Notes: generated by a model not told the origin, from the letters alone. A stretch of DNA of 64,000 bases from Cunninghamia lanceolata (GCA_027924645.1 BSBN01000849.1:10186001-10250000), one strand, 5' to 3'. Numbered from the stretch's first letter, positions 1 through 11,702 are shown. Made by a program: numbers and translations.

Positions 1-23
1 CCATCAATGACAAAGGGGGAGAT

Positions 24-1260
24 TGTTGCAAGTATGGGCCTAACCGGTGTTGTCATTGATGTCAACATACTCCTGTTACATTAATGATAAGGTTGGATGA
101 GTTGTGTGTTGAGGATATTGAGAAAATTAGCCTCAATCAGGAACAGTGAAGAACAGTGATGACATAAGGTAAAAGTCCAAGATAGGATGAGGATCAGAGG
201 ATGCGGATTAAAGGGTTTGTAGATATGTGTCTTAAGATGTAGTAGAGATTTCAGAGGTCCGCATGAAGATATGAAGAAGTTATGGCAGTTCAAGTGAAAC
301 CGGTTTCAGCAGATGGTCAGTGATGACAGAATGATACAGATAGGTCCGGTGAGATCTAGAAATGTATTCTCCAGTTCTACGGATTTGAGGAAGTGTTGGG
401 GAAGTCAGTGTGGTGTATTAACTCTATTGTTTCTTGGTTTGAAGGTCCGCAAGTATCTATTCCTTTGTGACAGTAATGGCAGACTGTGTTCTTGAGGTTC
501 CAGATGAAGGAGAGAAGGATTTCAGTATGTAGAGGAAGTGCAGATGTTCTTGGTGTTTCAAACAAGTTTGTGGAGGTCCTTGGATCATGCTCAATTCATG
601 TTTGTGGTCTGCATTAGAATTGGGGTCCTGGAAATGAAGAATAACTTCTGGATGATGGTGTTCTTTATGTGACTGGCCGACTAGATGAATTATACATCTT
701 GCGGATGTTCTTGTGGATGTTTGCCGACTTAGATGTTTGTTCCTAAGTTGATGTCATGTATAAATAAGGGAGTGCAAAGTCATTTCAGAGTGTGACTTGT
801 GAAGATGAGTGTGTGGTAGCGAGGAGAAGAGCAAAAGGCAAAGCATAAGGTTTGGGCTTAAATGGAACTGACTCAAGCATGGTGAAGATGCTATTTACCA
901 GTTCAAGTATGTGATACTTATTCTTTTGTAGACAGTGTGTCTCTTGTAGGCAGTGAGCCTCCTGTGAGTAGTGTGCTCGGGTAGTGAGTCCTAATTGGCA
1001 TGTGCCATTTTATTTTATTTTATTCTTTTAACAGAGAATACAATGTTGGGTTAGTCACCCCGTGGTTTTTCCCTTAACCGGGTTTTCCACGTCAAAATCT
1101 TGGTGTCTCATGTGTTGATGTGTTTCTTCTCTTGATTAAATGCATTAAGTTTCGTGTTTGATTTATTGTTATACTGCTAAGTGAATATAAGTGTTGAAAA
1201 TGAAGAAAGTTTTGGACAACTGATTCACCCCCCTCTCAATTGTCTGCCCTAAGTCTAACA
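24..1260 (+). repeat. LTR of a Sirevirus-like Copia element (1237 bp)
   Basis: It has TG...CA termini, with a polypurine tract immediately upstream, so this is the 3' LTR. Positions 1-13 and 50-62 are inverted repeats (12 of 13 pair) that place the tract and the LTR start in a loop, as in the two complete relatives in this window. Confidence 0.85.
759..767 (+). promoter_or_regulatory. LTR TATA box
   Basis: TATAAATAA lies in the same context as the TATA box of the intact relative (5369-5377), about 165 bases before the hairpin run. The role is inferred from position and conservation. Confidence 0.55.
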
Positions 1261-2603
1261 CCTCCATCCACTTTACATCCACTCCTTCCAACTCCTAATA
1301 TTCCCATCTTCAAATCCCCTTATCACTTTAGCCACAACTCCATTAATCCATCCATCCATACATCCTGTTCTTATAAATCCCCTACAATTCATAATCATGA
1401 TCAACAAATGCACACATCGAATAAGCATGAAGCTACCACAAAAACCCCCATGGGATTTAAAAATAAAAATTTGGATGCCTCCACCCATAAAGCAAAAAAT
1501 CCTAATATTCCTCATGCCACATGGCACCAATGCAAAGAATCAAATCAAAATCAAAACTCAAAAAGGCTACCTAAGTCCACATCTCAAAAAGATAATTTCA
1601 AAACCAAAATGGTTTAGGTCCCCAAGCAAAAAGCACCTAATTCAAATGGAGCATCCCCACTCCTAAAATCTGAAACATCCCGCTCCCCATCACAAAATCT
1701 TAAAATTCATAAGTCCATTTGGGTCCCTAAAGATCTAAATAGGCAAACCCCTAAGAGAACATCTCCATTACTCCCAAATCCCCCTTCCAATAGAAAGCTT
1801 CAAAATTCAATTCGGTGTGTGCAACCGTTGGTCTTGGTTCCCTTCCACTCCACAACATTCCCACATACCTTAATCTTTGCATCTTCTATCTACTATCCCA
1901 CTTATCTCTTCCGTCATTTCCCTATGGTTCATGCTTTTACATAAGTCCTTATATCTATCTCTTTATCTCCGTCATAATCCACTATCCATCCTTGCATGAA
2001 CCTTTCATAGTCCACATCATAATCCACTATCCCCTATCCATCCTTGCATGAACCTTTCATAATCCACATCAATCATTCCAATCGATCATTGGTTTTTAGC
2101 TCAAAAGGGGAAACCACCTTGTTTGTTTTTGAATCATTTGTGCATGCTTTGCTTGTCTTGTGTGTGTGTGCTATAGCATTGTTGTCTTGCATCTATATCT
2201 ATTCTTGCAACATACCTGCCACTTTGTCATCATGATCTTTCATATCATGGTGGCTTAGGCATATGTTTGCTAGTGACTTTCTATCTTTTCTGCATTTGAC
2301 ACATTGTCACCCTGGTCTTTATACCTTGGTGCATAATGTTTGATGCTATATCAAACATCAGGTTGCTCAAACTTAATCAACATAACTCTATCTCCTCCCC
2401 TTCGTTTCCTTTTTCAAGAGCATATCCATCTCCTTCATCCCTGCATATCTTCTTGAGGGGACATCATCTACCAATCCTTCATTTTTATGAGCCCCATCCA
2501 ATCCAATCCAACCAAATCCAACCCATTTTATCCGTTCCAACCTATGTTTTAATCTTCTTTGAAATGATATTGCTTCACAACATCGTCTCAAAGAGGGGCA
2601 AAC
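1261..2603. other. Unassigned repeat DNA ending in a polypurine tract
   Basis: There is no intact gene. Plus-strand frames over about 1240-1800 read as proline-, serine- and lysine-rich protein interrupted by stops, possibly a decayed retroelement internal region. At 2590-2603 an A/G-rich run (AAAGAGGGGCAAAC) directly precedes a TGTAGACA LTR start, so the right end of this stretch is probably the 3' internal region of a Gypsy-type element read on the plus strand. I see no recognisable reverse transcriptase or integrase motif. Confidence 0.4.
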
Positions 2604-3243
2604 TGTAGACATAAAAAATTGACCAAAATTGACCATTGATCAATTCCCTAAATCTTCCCTTCACATGAAATTTAATTAATTTTAATTAGTTAATTAAATT
2701 TCCCTCATCCCTAAATTTTCCGTAAGTCCTCCCTTCACATGAAATTTAATTAATTTTAATTAATTAATTAAATTTCCCTTAATCCCTAATCTACCCTTAA
2801 TCCTAAGATTTAATTAATTTTAATTAATTAATTAAATCTTTCCACTTTTACTCCCCTCTCGTAAATAATAAATTAAAATTAACAAATTTAATTTATTATT
2901 TACAAATCTAAAAACCTAAAACAAAACCTATTCGTAACAAATTGAAAATATTAAAAACTCTTCTTTTACCTACCTTACCGTTCATCTAACTACCTCATTA
3001 TTGAAACTGTCCCACCAAACATTATAAAAACCCTACATTTCCCAATCAAAAGGACCATGAGGACAATCTACTGAGTTATGCTAGAAAACAATGAGCAACC
3101 ACATTTCAAACATCTTCGGTAACATTTATGTTTATTTGTTTTCTATAGTTTTATCGTTGATCTTTCTGTTGCATTTGATATAAATTTTAGGATTTGTAAT
3201 AGTTTCAAATCTTTTCAAATAAATTTTATATCTTGTGTAAACA
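2604..3243 (+). repeat. LTR of a Gypsy-type family (second copy is the solo LTR at 45721)
   Basis: It begins TGTAGACAT and ends GTAAACA. It aligns by eye with the solo LTR at 45721-46232: shared start, a shared central run of TTAATTTATTATTTAC type, a shared GAGCAACCACATTT block, and a shared 3' part with GGTTTTCATAG/TTTTCTATAG and TAGTTTCAAATC. The copy is longer because it carries about three AT-rich units of roughly 74 bp starting near 2659, 2733 and 2808. A purine tract upstream suggests a 3' LTR. Confidence 0.6.
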
Positions 3244-4101
3244 TTTTCCATAGTGAAGCTTTGCTGAAATCATCACTAAACTATCATCTTGCTTGTATCA
3301 TTGTTATTGCATGCTCCTTTTTCATTGCAGGTCATTAACAACAATTGATTGATGTGATTTACTTGTGTACCTTGTGCTATCTGAGAGGTTCTCATTCAAG
3401 ATTGCTATCCTTTAGAACAAAGCTCATTTTGTTCTCCTACGCGATAGTCTTCTAGTGAGATCATTGTAATCTATTTCTCAACTCTTTTATCAAATTAGTT
3501 AGATTAACATTTATCTTGTCATTTATCTATTTATTCATTTATCAACATTGCAATATCATTTTTTCACTGCTCACCGCAATTCTAGACACACGTAAAATTC
3601 AGAGCACACACACTCTTTTATCAACATATCTATATTTGGCTATTGTTGAGGTGGAAACACCAAAAATGGGGTTTGACTAAGGCAAACCTTTATACAGTCC
3701 AACCCTTCTCTCCTATTTGTGATTGCAGATTGCATGACAAAAGGCTTCAAACACATGAGTGTTTGTGCTCCCATTTCCCTTCCTTTCCAATGTCATTATT
3801 CTCACATCATTCTTATTTATTTGCCTTATCTATCAATTTATATGCATTAATAATCATGTTTGTTGTCAACAGGGATTCATCGAAATCTATACAAAATTGT
3901 ATAGATTAGGGTTTTCTATTTTTAATGCCGTATAGACTACAACACTAAGCACATATGTCCATGTTGCACACTATCATCCTAGGGAGTGAGACTGCCCACC
4001 TGCTACTAGGTTCCTCATGATCTATTATTTTCATTTCAGTATTCCTTTCTATGAATTATTACTTCTATCTCTATATTTCCTTTGTTTTCTTTATTTATAG
4101 T
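3244..4101. other. Unassigned AT-rich stretch
   Basis: I find no convincing coding region, RNA gene or repeat boundary. ORFs here are short and lack family motifs. It may be flanking repeat DNA older than the surrounding insertions. Confidence 0.3.
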
Positions 4102-4588
4102 TGTTGGAGCAACCAAGATCACTTGGAAAATCAAATAACTCTTCCACAAATGAATTATGCAAAATAACAAAGCTAAATAACTATCAATAAGCATATGAAT
4201 ATGGAGTATAAAGATATATTAACCTCACTTACAAATTTACATAAGAATGCATTATTATAGAGGCATGGCAGAGGTAATCCACCTTGCACGTGGATTGACA
4301 AGTGCCCCGTGATGTGGCACATGCATAAAGACAAGTGTCCTATAGGTGTCAACCTTTGGATCACTTGTTATGTGCAAACCAACAACCTTGTGTGACAAGT
4401 GTTGGATGACTACAAAGTGCCTTTTGAGGTGAGATGGAAAGTCTTCCAACCTCAAAAGGTATGCACATGAGGTTTACCAAACAACTAGATAACCTCTAAG
4501 CTCTAAAAGGTTGCACATTTAATTAGACAAGATGTTGTCTAACCTCATCAACCTAAGTACACTTAAGCTATAATGAATGGATAAATTA

Positions 4589-5881
4589 TGTTGCAAGTAT
4601 GAGGTGAGCCATTGTTGTCATTGATGTCAACATACTCATACTGCATTGACAAGAAGGATTTGATGAGCTTTGTGCTGAGGATATTGAGAAAATTAGCTTC
4701 AGTCAGGAACAGTGAAGAACAGTGATGAGAAGAAGGTAAATATACTGTATAGGATGAGAACCGGAGGATGCGGATTAAAGGGTTAGTAGATATGAGTCTT
4801 GAGATGCTACAGTTAAGATTTCAGAGGTCCGCATGAAGATCTGAAGGAGTTATGGCTGCCGGTATAGAACCGGGTCCGGCAAGTATCCGGAGGTGACAGA
4901 GGATCACAAAAAGGTCCGGTGAGGTCCGGAATTGTATTATCATAATCTGCGGATTGGAAGGAGTGTTTTAGATGTCCTTGTTATGTGTCATCCTGATTTG
5001 TGTGTGATTTGGAGGTCCGGAAGTACCTCCTGCATCATGACAGTGGCGACAGACTGTGTTCTTGAAGTTCCGGATGAGGAAGACAAGAGATTCCAGTAAG
5101 CAGAGGAAGTGCGGATGTATCCGGACATTCAGACAGACTTGTGAAGGCTCTTGAATCATGTTTAGGTTGTGTTGTTGGTCCGCATCGATGGTAGAGCCCG
5201 GAATTGAAGTTATTCTTCCGGATGAAGTTATTGCTCTGTTTAGCCGACCGGATGAGTTGTTCATCCTGCGAATGTTCTTGTGATAGCCGACCGGATGTGT
5301 TATTCATCTTGCGGATACTCCTATGGTTGTTTGCCGACTTAGATACTTGTTCCTAAGTCGATGTCTTGTATAAATAATGAGTTGTGAATTCATTTCAGAG
5401 TGGTAGATGTGGATGAGCAAGGTGTAGCGAAGAAAGGTGCGAAAGGCAGAGCAGAGATTGTTGGGCTTAATTGGAACTGATCCGGACATGGTAGAGATGT
5501 CATTCTCCAGTTCAAGACTGTGATTTTTATCACTCTGTAGACAGTGTGTCTCCTTGTAGGCAGTGGGCCTCTTTGTGAGCAGTGTGCTCGGGCAGTGAGC
5601 CCTTATTGGCATGTGCCATTCATTTTTCTTTATTCTTCTAACAGAGAATAATTCTTGGGTTAATCACCCCGTGGTTTTTCCCTTAACCGGGTTTTCCACG
5701 TCAAAATCTTGGTGTTCAATGTGTTGATGCTTATCTGCTCTTGTGTTTATGTATTGTGCTTCCATGAATGATTATTTGATATGCTGCTAACTAACAACAG
5801 AGAATTAAGTGTTTGAAAGTGAACAAGTTCTATACAACTGATTCACCCCCCCCCTCTCAGTTGTATGCCCTAGATCCAACA
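4589..5881 (+). repeat. 5' LTR of the Sirevirus-like element
   Basis: It runs from TGTTGCAAG to CCAACA. From left to right it contains the right arm of the tract-enclosing inverted repeat (about 4615-4632), many CCGG sites, TATAAATAA at 5369-5377, five small hairpins at 5539-5617, the conserved CGTGG...CCACG hairpin around 5670-5700, and a C-run before the end. Confidence 0.93.
5369..5377 (+). promoter_or_regulatory. LTR TATA box (second copy at 11190-11198)
   Basis: TATAAATAA is the only good TATA match in this part of the LTR and is conserved in the partial relative at 759-767. Transcription would start about 30 bases downstream, which puts the hairpin run in the RNA leader. The role is inferred. 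Confidence 0.6.
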
Positions 5882-5883
5882 AT

Positions 5884-5895
5884 TGGTATCAGAGC
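5884..5895 (+). other. Primer binding site
   Basis: TGGTATCAGAGC lies two bases after the 5' LTR. It is the standard plant Copia site complementary to the 3' end of initiator methionine tRNA, where minus-strand DNA synthesis begins. Confidence 0.9.
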
Positions 5896-5938
5896 AAGGT
5901 TCCTCCGATAGGAGCTTAACCGCTTGAGGTGATCCAGG

Positions 5939-8900
5939 ATGTCGTCATACAAGAAGGATAGTCCGAAGTTCGATGGAACCAACTTCACCCTCTGGAAAGG
6001 TCGCATGAAGTGTCATTTGGAATGTATGGGAAAAGCATACTTGGCTATGATTTCAAAACCATATATACCCCCACAAGGTGGTCCGACAACTCCTGATGAA
6101 ACCACAGAAGCTGAAAACAATCTGCGGACCAAGGAAGCTCTTCTAAGCGCATTGAATGACTCAGATCTCTCGAATGTCATTGACCTACCAACTGCATATG
6201 AGATCCTAACTAAACTGGAACTTCTGTATGAAGGAGATGAGTTTGTCAAAAGTGCAAGGTTGCAAAGTCTGAAAGGGAAATTTGAAAGATTGAAAATGAG
6301 AGATGATGAAAACATTACTACCTTTATGCCAAGAGTAAATGAGCTGGTATGTGGAATCAGAAATGCTGGTGGAACTCTAGATGAAAATGAGATTGTCTGC
6401 AAAATCCTAAGATCCCTTCCTGCTGCCTACAAAATCAAAGTTGCTGCCATTGATGAATTCAGAGCCCACACAACTGTCACAAGAGAACAATTGGCTGGCA
6501 AACTAGCTGCATTTGAAATGACCGAGTTTGGAGATGATCCACCCAAGACTGAGTCTGCTTTTAAAGCCAGTGCCTATGTGAAAGGCAAACAGAGATTTGA
6601 TCCGGGTGAAAACTCATCAAGGAAAATGTCATGGTATGATCAAGCAAGAAGAGACATGGAAGAAGAAGAAGCAGAAACAGCTCAACTTGAAGCCCTCATT
6701 GCAAAGAGACTGCCAAGAGGATCCGGTAAGTATGAAGGAAAACTACCCTTTAAGTGTTTTAACTGCAATAAGATTGGTCATTTTGCCTCAAGATGTCCGG
6801 AGAGATCTGCAAGATCTAATACTCACAGACAAAGGTTTCAAAAGAATTGCTATTATGTTCATGAAGAAGATGACAATGAAGGAGTAACAGATGATGAATC
6901 AGATCCAGGAAGCAAATCCGGAAATGAGTGGGTGTTTATAGCCATCAAGGAAGAAGATTCCTTGCTCTCTGAATCTGTCAATCACAAAGTTGTTGAAAAA
7001 GCCTTGGCTGCTCAAGTGGAAAAAAAGGATGATTGGGTTATTGACAGTGGATGCTCTCACCATATGACTGGTGACAAGAATAAGTTCTTAGATTTGGAAA
7101 GATATGAAGGAGGAATGGTAAAGTTTGGTGACAATTCTGCTGGCAGAATCAGAGGTAGGGGAACTATTTCCTTTGATGGTAAGAGCAAAACAAGTAATGT
7201 ACTATATGTTGAAGGATTGAAGCACAATCTTCTCAGTGTTGGTCAGTTAGTGGACAAAGGCTATGATCTCCGGTTCAAGAATGGAAAATGCAGAATCTTT
7301 ACAAGCTCCGGAACTGAAATTGCATCCGGTACTCAGACAAGAGGTAACATCTTTCATCTGGTTGGTTCAAATAAAAGTTGTTTGTTTGTTCAAATTGATC
7401 AGAGTTGGTTATGGCATAGAAGAATGTGTCATGTAAATTTTGATAACATCATCAAAATAAGCAATACTCAGGCTGTGAGAGATCTTCCAAAGTTGATAAA
7501 ACCTACAAACAGTGTGTGTAAAGAATGTCAGTTAGGCAAACAAAGCAGAGTCTCTTTTAAAAGCAAAGATCAGTCTTCTACCGGATTGTTGGAATTAGTA
7601 CATACTGATCTATGTGGTCCGACAAGAATCAAGAGTCTGCAAGGTGATAGATATTTCATGTTGTTAATTGATGATCATTCCCGGATGATGTGGGTTACCT
7701 TTCTGAAAGAAAAATCAGAAGCTTTTGAAAAGTTCAAAATCTTCAAAGCTATGGTGGAGAATCAAACCGGATTGAAACTAAAGTGTCTAAGGTCTGATAG
7801 AGGTGGTGAATTTACATCTGGTGAATTCATTGACTTTTGTGAGAAACAGGGTATAAGGAGACAGTTGTCTGCTCCTAGGACTCCACAGCAGAATGGAGTA
7901 GTTGAGAGAAAGAACCGGACCATCCAGGAAGCTGCTAGGACAATGATGTTGGAAGCAAATGTTCCTCAAATGTTTTGGAAAGAAGCTATCAGCACTGCAG
8001 TCTACACTCTCAATCGAGTTCAAATCAGAAACAACACCGGTAAGACCCCCTATGAACTTTGGTTTGGCATCACTCCTACTGTGAAATATTTCAGGGTATT
8101 TGGTAGCAAGTGTTATATTAAAAGAGATGAAGATCTAGGAAAGTTTGATGCTAGAAGTGATGAAGGAATTTTCTTGGGCTACTCCACTCAAAGCAAAGCA
8201 TATCGGTGTTACAATAAGAGATTGAGGAAGATGATAGAAAGTACCAATGTAAAGGTTGATGAAGGAATTGAGAAGCCTTCAAGATTTTATGAATTTGATG
8301 AAGATGACCAAGATAGTGTTCAAGGAACTCAATCCTCTCCGGTGAAACAGAGTCAGCCTGATCCGGTAAATCAGGAAGAAGAGTTAGGTTTAAATGAGCC
8401 TGATCAAGAAACAGCAGTACTGGATACTCCCAAAATTCCAAGGTATGTAAAACTGAATCACTCTGAAGATCAGATCATAGGTGACAGAAGCAAAGGTGTA
8501 CAAACTAGAAGGAATATTGCTCAAGATCAGAATGAATGTTGTCTGATTTCAAGGATTGAACCTAAAACAATAAATGAAGCCTGCAATGATGAAAATTGGA
8601 CCAAAGCAATGGAAGATGAACTGATGCAAATTGAGAAAAATCATACTTGGGATCTTGTTCCCAGACCTAGAGACAGGAATGTAATTGGAACCAAGTGGGT
8701 CTTCCGGAACAAACTAAATGAAGCTGGTGAAGTAATCAGAAACAAAGCCAGATTGGTCTGCAAAGGCTACTCTCAAATAGAAGGAATTGACTTTGAAGAG
8801 ACTTTTGCTCCGGTAGCAAGAATTGAAGCAGTCAGATTACTTCTTGCATTTGCTGCCTTCAAAGATTTCAAGGTATATCAGATGGATGTCAAGTCTGCCT

Positions 8901-10093
8901 TCTTAAATGGTGATCTGGAAGAAGAAGTCTACATTGAACAACCGGATGGATTTCAATTGTCTGATAATAATGATATGGTCTGCAAGTTGAAGAAAGCTTT
9001 GTATGGACTGAAGCAAGCCCCAAGAGCATGGTATGAAAGGTTGGATAAGCATCTTGTGCAGATTGGATTCAACAAAGGTACTGCTGACAGCAACTTATAT
9101 TTCAAAATTGATCATGAAAACATTCTGATTGTTGAAGTGTTTGTGGATGATATCATTTTTGGAGGAAGAGATAGTATGTGTAAAACTTTTGCAAATCAGA
9201 TGAAAAGTGAGTTTGAAATGTCTATGCTTGGTGAAATGAATTTCTTCTTGGGTCTGCAAATTACTCAAACAAAAGAAGGGATCTTCATTTCTCAGACCAA
9301 ATATGTGAAAGAATTGTTAAAGAAATTTGGTATGGAAGACTCAAAGCCTATGAACACTCCTATGGCAACCGGATGTAAGTTAAGCAAAGATGATGATTCT
9401 CCAAAGGCAGATCAGACAAAGTATAGATCAATGATTGGTGGATTGTTGTATCTCACTCAAACTAGACCAGATATAATGCAAGCTGTTGGTCTTGTGGCAA
9501 GATTCCAGGCTGATCCTAGAGAATCTCATGTTATGGCAATCAAAAGAATTTTTAGATACTTGAAAGGGACAGTTGAGTATGGTCTATGGTATCCTAGAGA
9601 TCCGGATTTTTCTCTTCATGCTTACACAGATGCAGATTGGGCAGGAGATGTGGATGACCGGAAGAGCACTAGTGGTGGAGCATTCTTTTTGGGGAAGAGA
9701 TTGGTTTCCTGGCTAAGCAAGAAACAAGATGCAATATCTCTGTCTACAACTGAAGCAGAATACATTGCAGCAGCAGGTAGTTGCACTCAAATCTTGTGGA
9801 TGAAGCAGATGCTAAGAGACATCAAAGTTGAATATGAGGAGCCTATCACAATTTTCTGTGATAATTCAAGTGCAATTAATATTTCCAAGAATCCGGTATT
9901 GCATTCTAAGACTAAGCACATATCTATCAAATTTCACTTTTTGAGAGAACAAGTAAACAAGGAAGAAGTCAGATTGGAGTATGTTCCCTCCAAGGATCAG
10001 ATTGCAGATATCTTTACAAAACCTCTTCCCAAGGACTCTTTTGAATATCTCCGGAAGAAGTTAGGGGTCATGGCCCCTCCGGTGATGAACTAA
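5939..10093 (+). CDS. Copia gag-protease-integrase-reverse transcriptase-RNase H polyprotein (1384 aa)
   Basis: One intact ORF makes the whole retrotransposition machinery. Domains in order: a gag N-terminus ([13 protein letters not shown] near residue 13); a gag body; a CCHC zinc knuckle at 273-286; the aspartic protease motif DSG at 369-371; a pre-integrase zinc region near 485-535; integrase with D557, D620 and E656 (exactly 35 residues between the last two); reverse transcriptase from about 919 with FVDD at 1068-1071; and RNase H with YTDADW around D1231. The usual plant Copia order is kept, no catalytic residue is missing and there is no stop or frameshift. The ATG at 5939 is the first good start after the primer site. 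The protein ends without an integrase-like C-terminal extension. Copy-like particles would form in the cytoplasm and the cDNA would integrate in the nucleus. Confidence 0.96.
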   Translation: MSSYKKDSPKFDGTNFTLWKGRMKCHLECMGKAYLAMISKPYIPPQGGPTTPDETTEAENNLRTKEALLSALNDSDLSNVIDLPTAYEILTKLELLYEGDEFVKSARLQSLKGKFERLKMRDDENITTFMPRVNELVCGIRNAGGTLDENEIVCKILRSLPAAYKIKVAAIDEFRAHTTVTREQLAGKLAAFEMTEFGDDPPKTESAFKASAYVKGKQRFDPGENSSRKMSWYDQARRDMEEEEAETAQLEALIAKRLPRGSGKYEGKLPFKCFNCNKIGHFASRCPERSARSNTHRQRFQKNCYYVHEEDDNEGVTDDESDPGSKSGNEWVFIAIKEEDSLLSESVNHKVVEKALAAQVEKKDDWVIDSGCSHHMTGDKNKFLDLERYEGGMVKFGDNSAGRIRGRGTISFDGKSKTSNVLYVEGLKHNLLSVGQLVDKGYDLRFKNGKCRIFTSSGTEIASGTQTRGNIFHLVGSNKSCLFVQIDQSWLWHRRMCHVNFDNIIKISNTQAVRDLPKLIKPTNSVCKECQLGKQSRVSFKSKDQSSTGLLELVHTDLCGPTRIKSLQGDRYFMLLIDDHSRMMWVTFLKEKSEAFEKFKIFKAMVENQTGLKLKCLRSDRGGEFTSGEFIDFCEKQGIRRQLSAPRTPQQNGVVERKNRTIQEAARTMMLEANVPQMFWKEAISTAVYTLNRVQIRNNTGKTPYELWFGITPTVKYFRVFGSKCYIKRDEDLGKFDARSDEGIFLGYSTQSKAYRCYNKRLRKMIESTNVKVDEGIEKPSRFYEFDEDDQDSVQGTQSSPVKQSQPDPVNQEEELGLNEPDQETAVLDTPKIPRYVKLNHSEDQIIGDRSKGVQTRRNIAQDQNECCLISRIEPKTINEACNDENWTKAMEDELMQIEKNHTWDLVPRPRDRNVIGTKWVFRNKLNEAGEVIRNKARLVCKGYSQIEGIDFEETFAPVARIEAVRLLLAFAAFKDFKVYQMDVKSAFLNGDLEEEVYIEQPDGFQLSDNNDMVCKLKKALYGLKQAPRAWYERLDKHLVQIGFNKGTADSNLYFKIDHENILIVEVFVDDIIFGGRDSMCKTFANQMKSEFEMSMLGEMNFFLGLQITQTKEGIFISQTKYVKELLKKFGMEDSKPMNTPMATGCKLSKDDDSPKADQTKYRSMIGGLLYLTQTRPDIMQAVGLVARFQADPRESHVMAIKRIFRYLKGTVEYGLWYPRDPDFSLHAYTDADWAGDVDDRKSTSGGAFFLGKRLVSWLSKKQDAISLSTTEAEYIAAAGSCTQILWMKQMLRDIKVEYEEPITIFCDNSSAINISKNPVLHSKTKHISIKFHFLREQVNKEEVRLEYVPSKDQIADIFTKPLPKDSFEYLRKKLGVMAPPVMN

Positions 10094-10409
10094 GATGCAC
10101 TAAATGTGCATCAGTCCGGTGGCAATCACAGTCATATCTTGTGATCCGGACTAATGGGGAGCTGCAACTAAGGGGGAGCAGCTGGTATTATTCTGATGCA
10201 TGAGAATTGCAAGTATGAGCCCTTTGCCATTGATGTCAAAGGGGGAGAGAAGACATGTGAAAAACAAGTGGTTGATGATCAAAGGGGGAGCAGCAAAGGA
10301 AGACATGTGAGGAGTGGTTGTTGATAGGGGGAGCTGTGACAGAAAAGAGAAGTTCTTGTCTTGATGGTTTTTCACATCATATGTTGCCATCAATGACAAA
10401 GGGGGAGAT
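10094..10409 (+). other. Untranslated region with five polypurine tracts
   Basis: The motif AAGGGGGAG or a close variant occurs near 10170, 10238, 10281, 10325 and 10398. The last, directly before the 3' LTR, is the expected plus-strand primer. The sequence before the second and fifth copies resembles the start of the LTR in reverse complement or direct form (CATTGATGTCAA and CATCAATGACAA). Repeated tracts are typical of Sireviruses. Confidence 0.8.
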
Positions 10410-11702
10410 TGTTGCAAGTATGAGGTGAGCCATTGTTGTCATTGATGTCAACATACTCATACTGCATTGACAAGAAGGATTTGATGAGCTTTGTGCTGAG
10501 GATATTGAGAAAATTAGCTTCAGTCAGGAACAGTGAAGAACAGTGATGAGAAGAAGGTAAATATACTGTATAGGATGAGAACCGGAGGATGCGGATTAAA
10601 GGGTTAGTAGATATGAGTCTTGAGATGCTACAGTTAAGATTTCAGAGGTCCGCATGAAGATCTGAAGGAGTTATGGCTGCCGGTATAGAACCGGGTCCGG
10701 CAAGTATCCGGAGGTGACAGAGGATCACAAAAAGGTCCGGTGAGGTCCGGAATTGTATTATCATAATCTGCGGATTGGAAGGAGTGTTTTAGATGTCCTT
10801 GTTATGTGTCATCCTGATTTGTGTGTGATTTGGAGGTCCGGAAGTACCTCCTGCATCATGACAGTGGCGACAGACTGTGTTCTTGAAGTTCCGGATGAGG
10901 AAGACAAGAGATTCCAGTAAGCAGAGGAAGTGCGGATGTATCCGGACATTCAGACAGACTTGTGAAGGCTCTTGAATCATGTTTAGGTTGTGTTGTTGGT
11001 CCGCATCGATGGTAGAGCCCGGAATTGAAGTTATTCTTCCGGATGAAGTTATTGCTCTGTTTAGCCGACCGGATGAGTTGTTCATCCTGCGAATGTTCTT
11101 GTGATAGCCGACCGGATGTGTTATTCATCTTGCGGATACTCCTATGGTTGTTTGCCGACTTAGATACTTGTTCCTAAGTCGATGTCTTGTATAAATAATG
11201 AGTTGTGAATTCATTTCAGAGTGGTAGATGTGGATGAGCAAGGTGTAGCGAAGAAAGGTGCGAAAGGCAGAGCAGAGATTGTTGGGCTTAATTGGAACTG
11301 ATCCGGACATGGTAGAGATGTCATTCTCCAGTTCAAGACTGTGATTTTTATCACTCTGTAGACAGTGTGTCTCCTTGTAGGCAGTGGGCCTCTTTGTGAG
11401 CAGTGTGCTCGGGCAGTGAGCCCTTATTGGCATGTGCCATTCATTTTTCTTTATTCTTCTAACAGAGAATAATTCTTGGGTTAATCACCCCGTGGTTTTT
11501 CCCTTAACCGGGTTTTCCACGTCAAAATCTTGGTGTTCAATGTGTTGATGCTTATCTGCTCTTGTGTTTATGTATTGTGCTTCCATGAATGATTATTTGA
11601 TATGCTGCTAACTAACAACAGAGAATTAAGTGTTTGAAAGTGAACAAGTTCTATACAACTGATTCACCCCCCCCCTCTCAGTTGTATGCCCTAGATCCAA
11701 CA
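10410..11702 (+). repeat. 3' LTR of the Sirevirus-like element
   Basis: It has the same length as the 5' LTR and no difference was seen, including the length of the C-run near the end and three short shadow ORFs. This implies insertion too recent for visible LTR divergence, or gene conversion. Confidence 0.93.

Larger units (their letters stand above)
1..1260 (+). mobile_element. 3' end of a Sirevirus-like Copia element, cut by the window edge
   Basis: The window opens in a G-rich polypurine tract (about 11-22), followed directly by an LTR at 24-1260 that starts TGTTGCAAG and ends CTAACA. The LTR matches the layout and much of the sequence of the complete element at 4589-11702: TATAAATAA at 759-767, a run of small hairpins at 930-1006, the conserved stretch near 1055-1095 ending TTTTCCACGTC, and CACCCCCC near the 3' end. 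The body of the element lies left of the window, so its coding region and the left target duplication cannot be seen. It is clearly diverged from the copy at 4589, so it is a separate, older insertion of the same family. Confidence 0.85.
4589..11702 (+). mobile_element. Complete, apparently young Sirevirus-like Copia retrotransposon
   Basis: The element spans 7114 bp. Its two LTRs are each 1293 bp (4589-5881 and 10410-11702) and look identical wherever I compared them. It is flanked by AAATTA at 4583-4588 and 11703-11708. It has an initiator-Met tRNA primer site, one uninterrupted gag-pol ORF, and five copies of a G-rich polypurine tract before the 3' LTR. Multiplied tracts are a known trait of Sireviruses, and the RNase H region also resembles that lineage. 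All parts needed for autonomous transposition are visible. No env-like ORF follows pol. Confidence 0.93.

Noticed and set aside
1240..1617. 125-codon Ser/Pro/His-rich frame
   Set aside because: It starts within the LTR end, has no motif and is overlapped by other frames of similar length. It is at best a decayed fragment.
5884..5895. tRNA-like sequence
   Set aside because: The tRNA complementarity here and at the other primer sites is only 12-13 bases, which is a primer site and not a tRNA gene. No cloverleaf was found.
6013..6402. Antisense frame of 129 codons inside the Copia polyprotein
   Set aside because: It is a shadow of the gag coding strand with no independent support.
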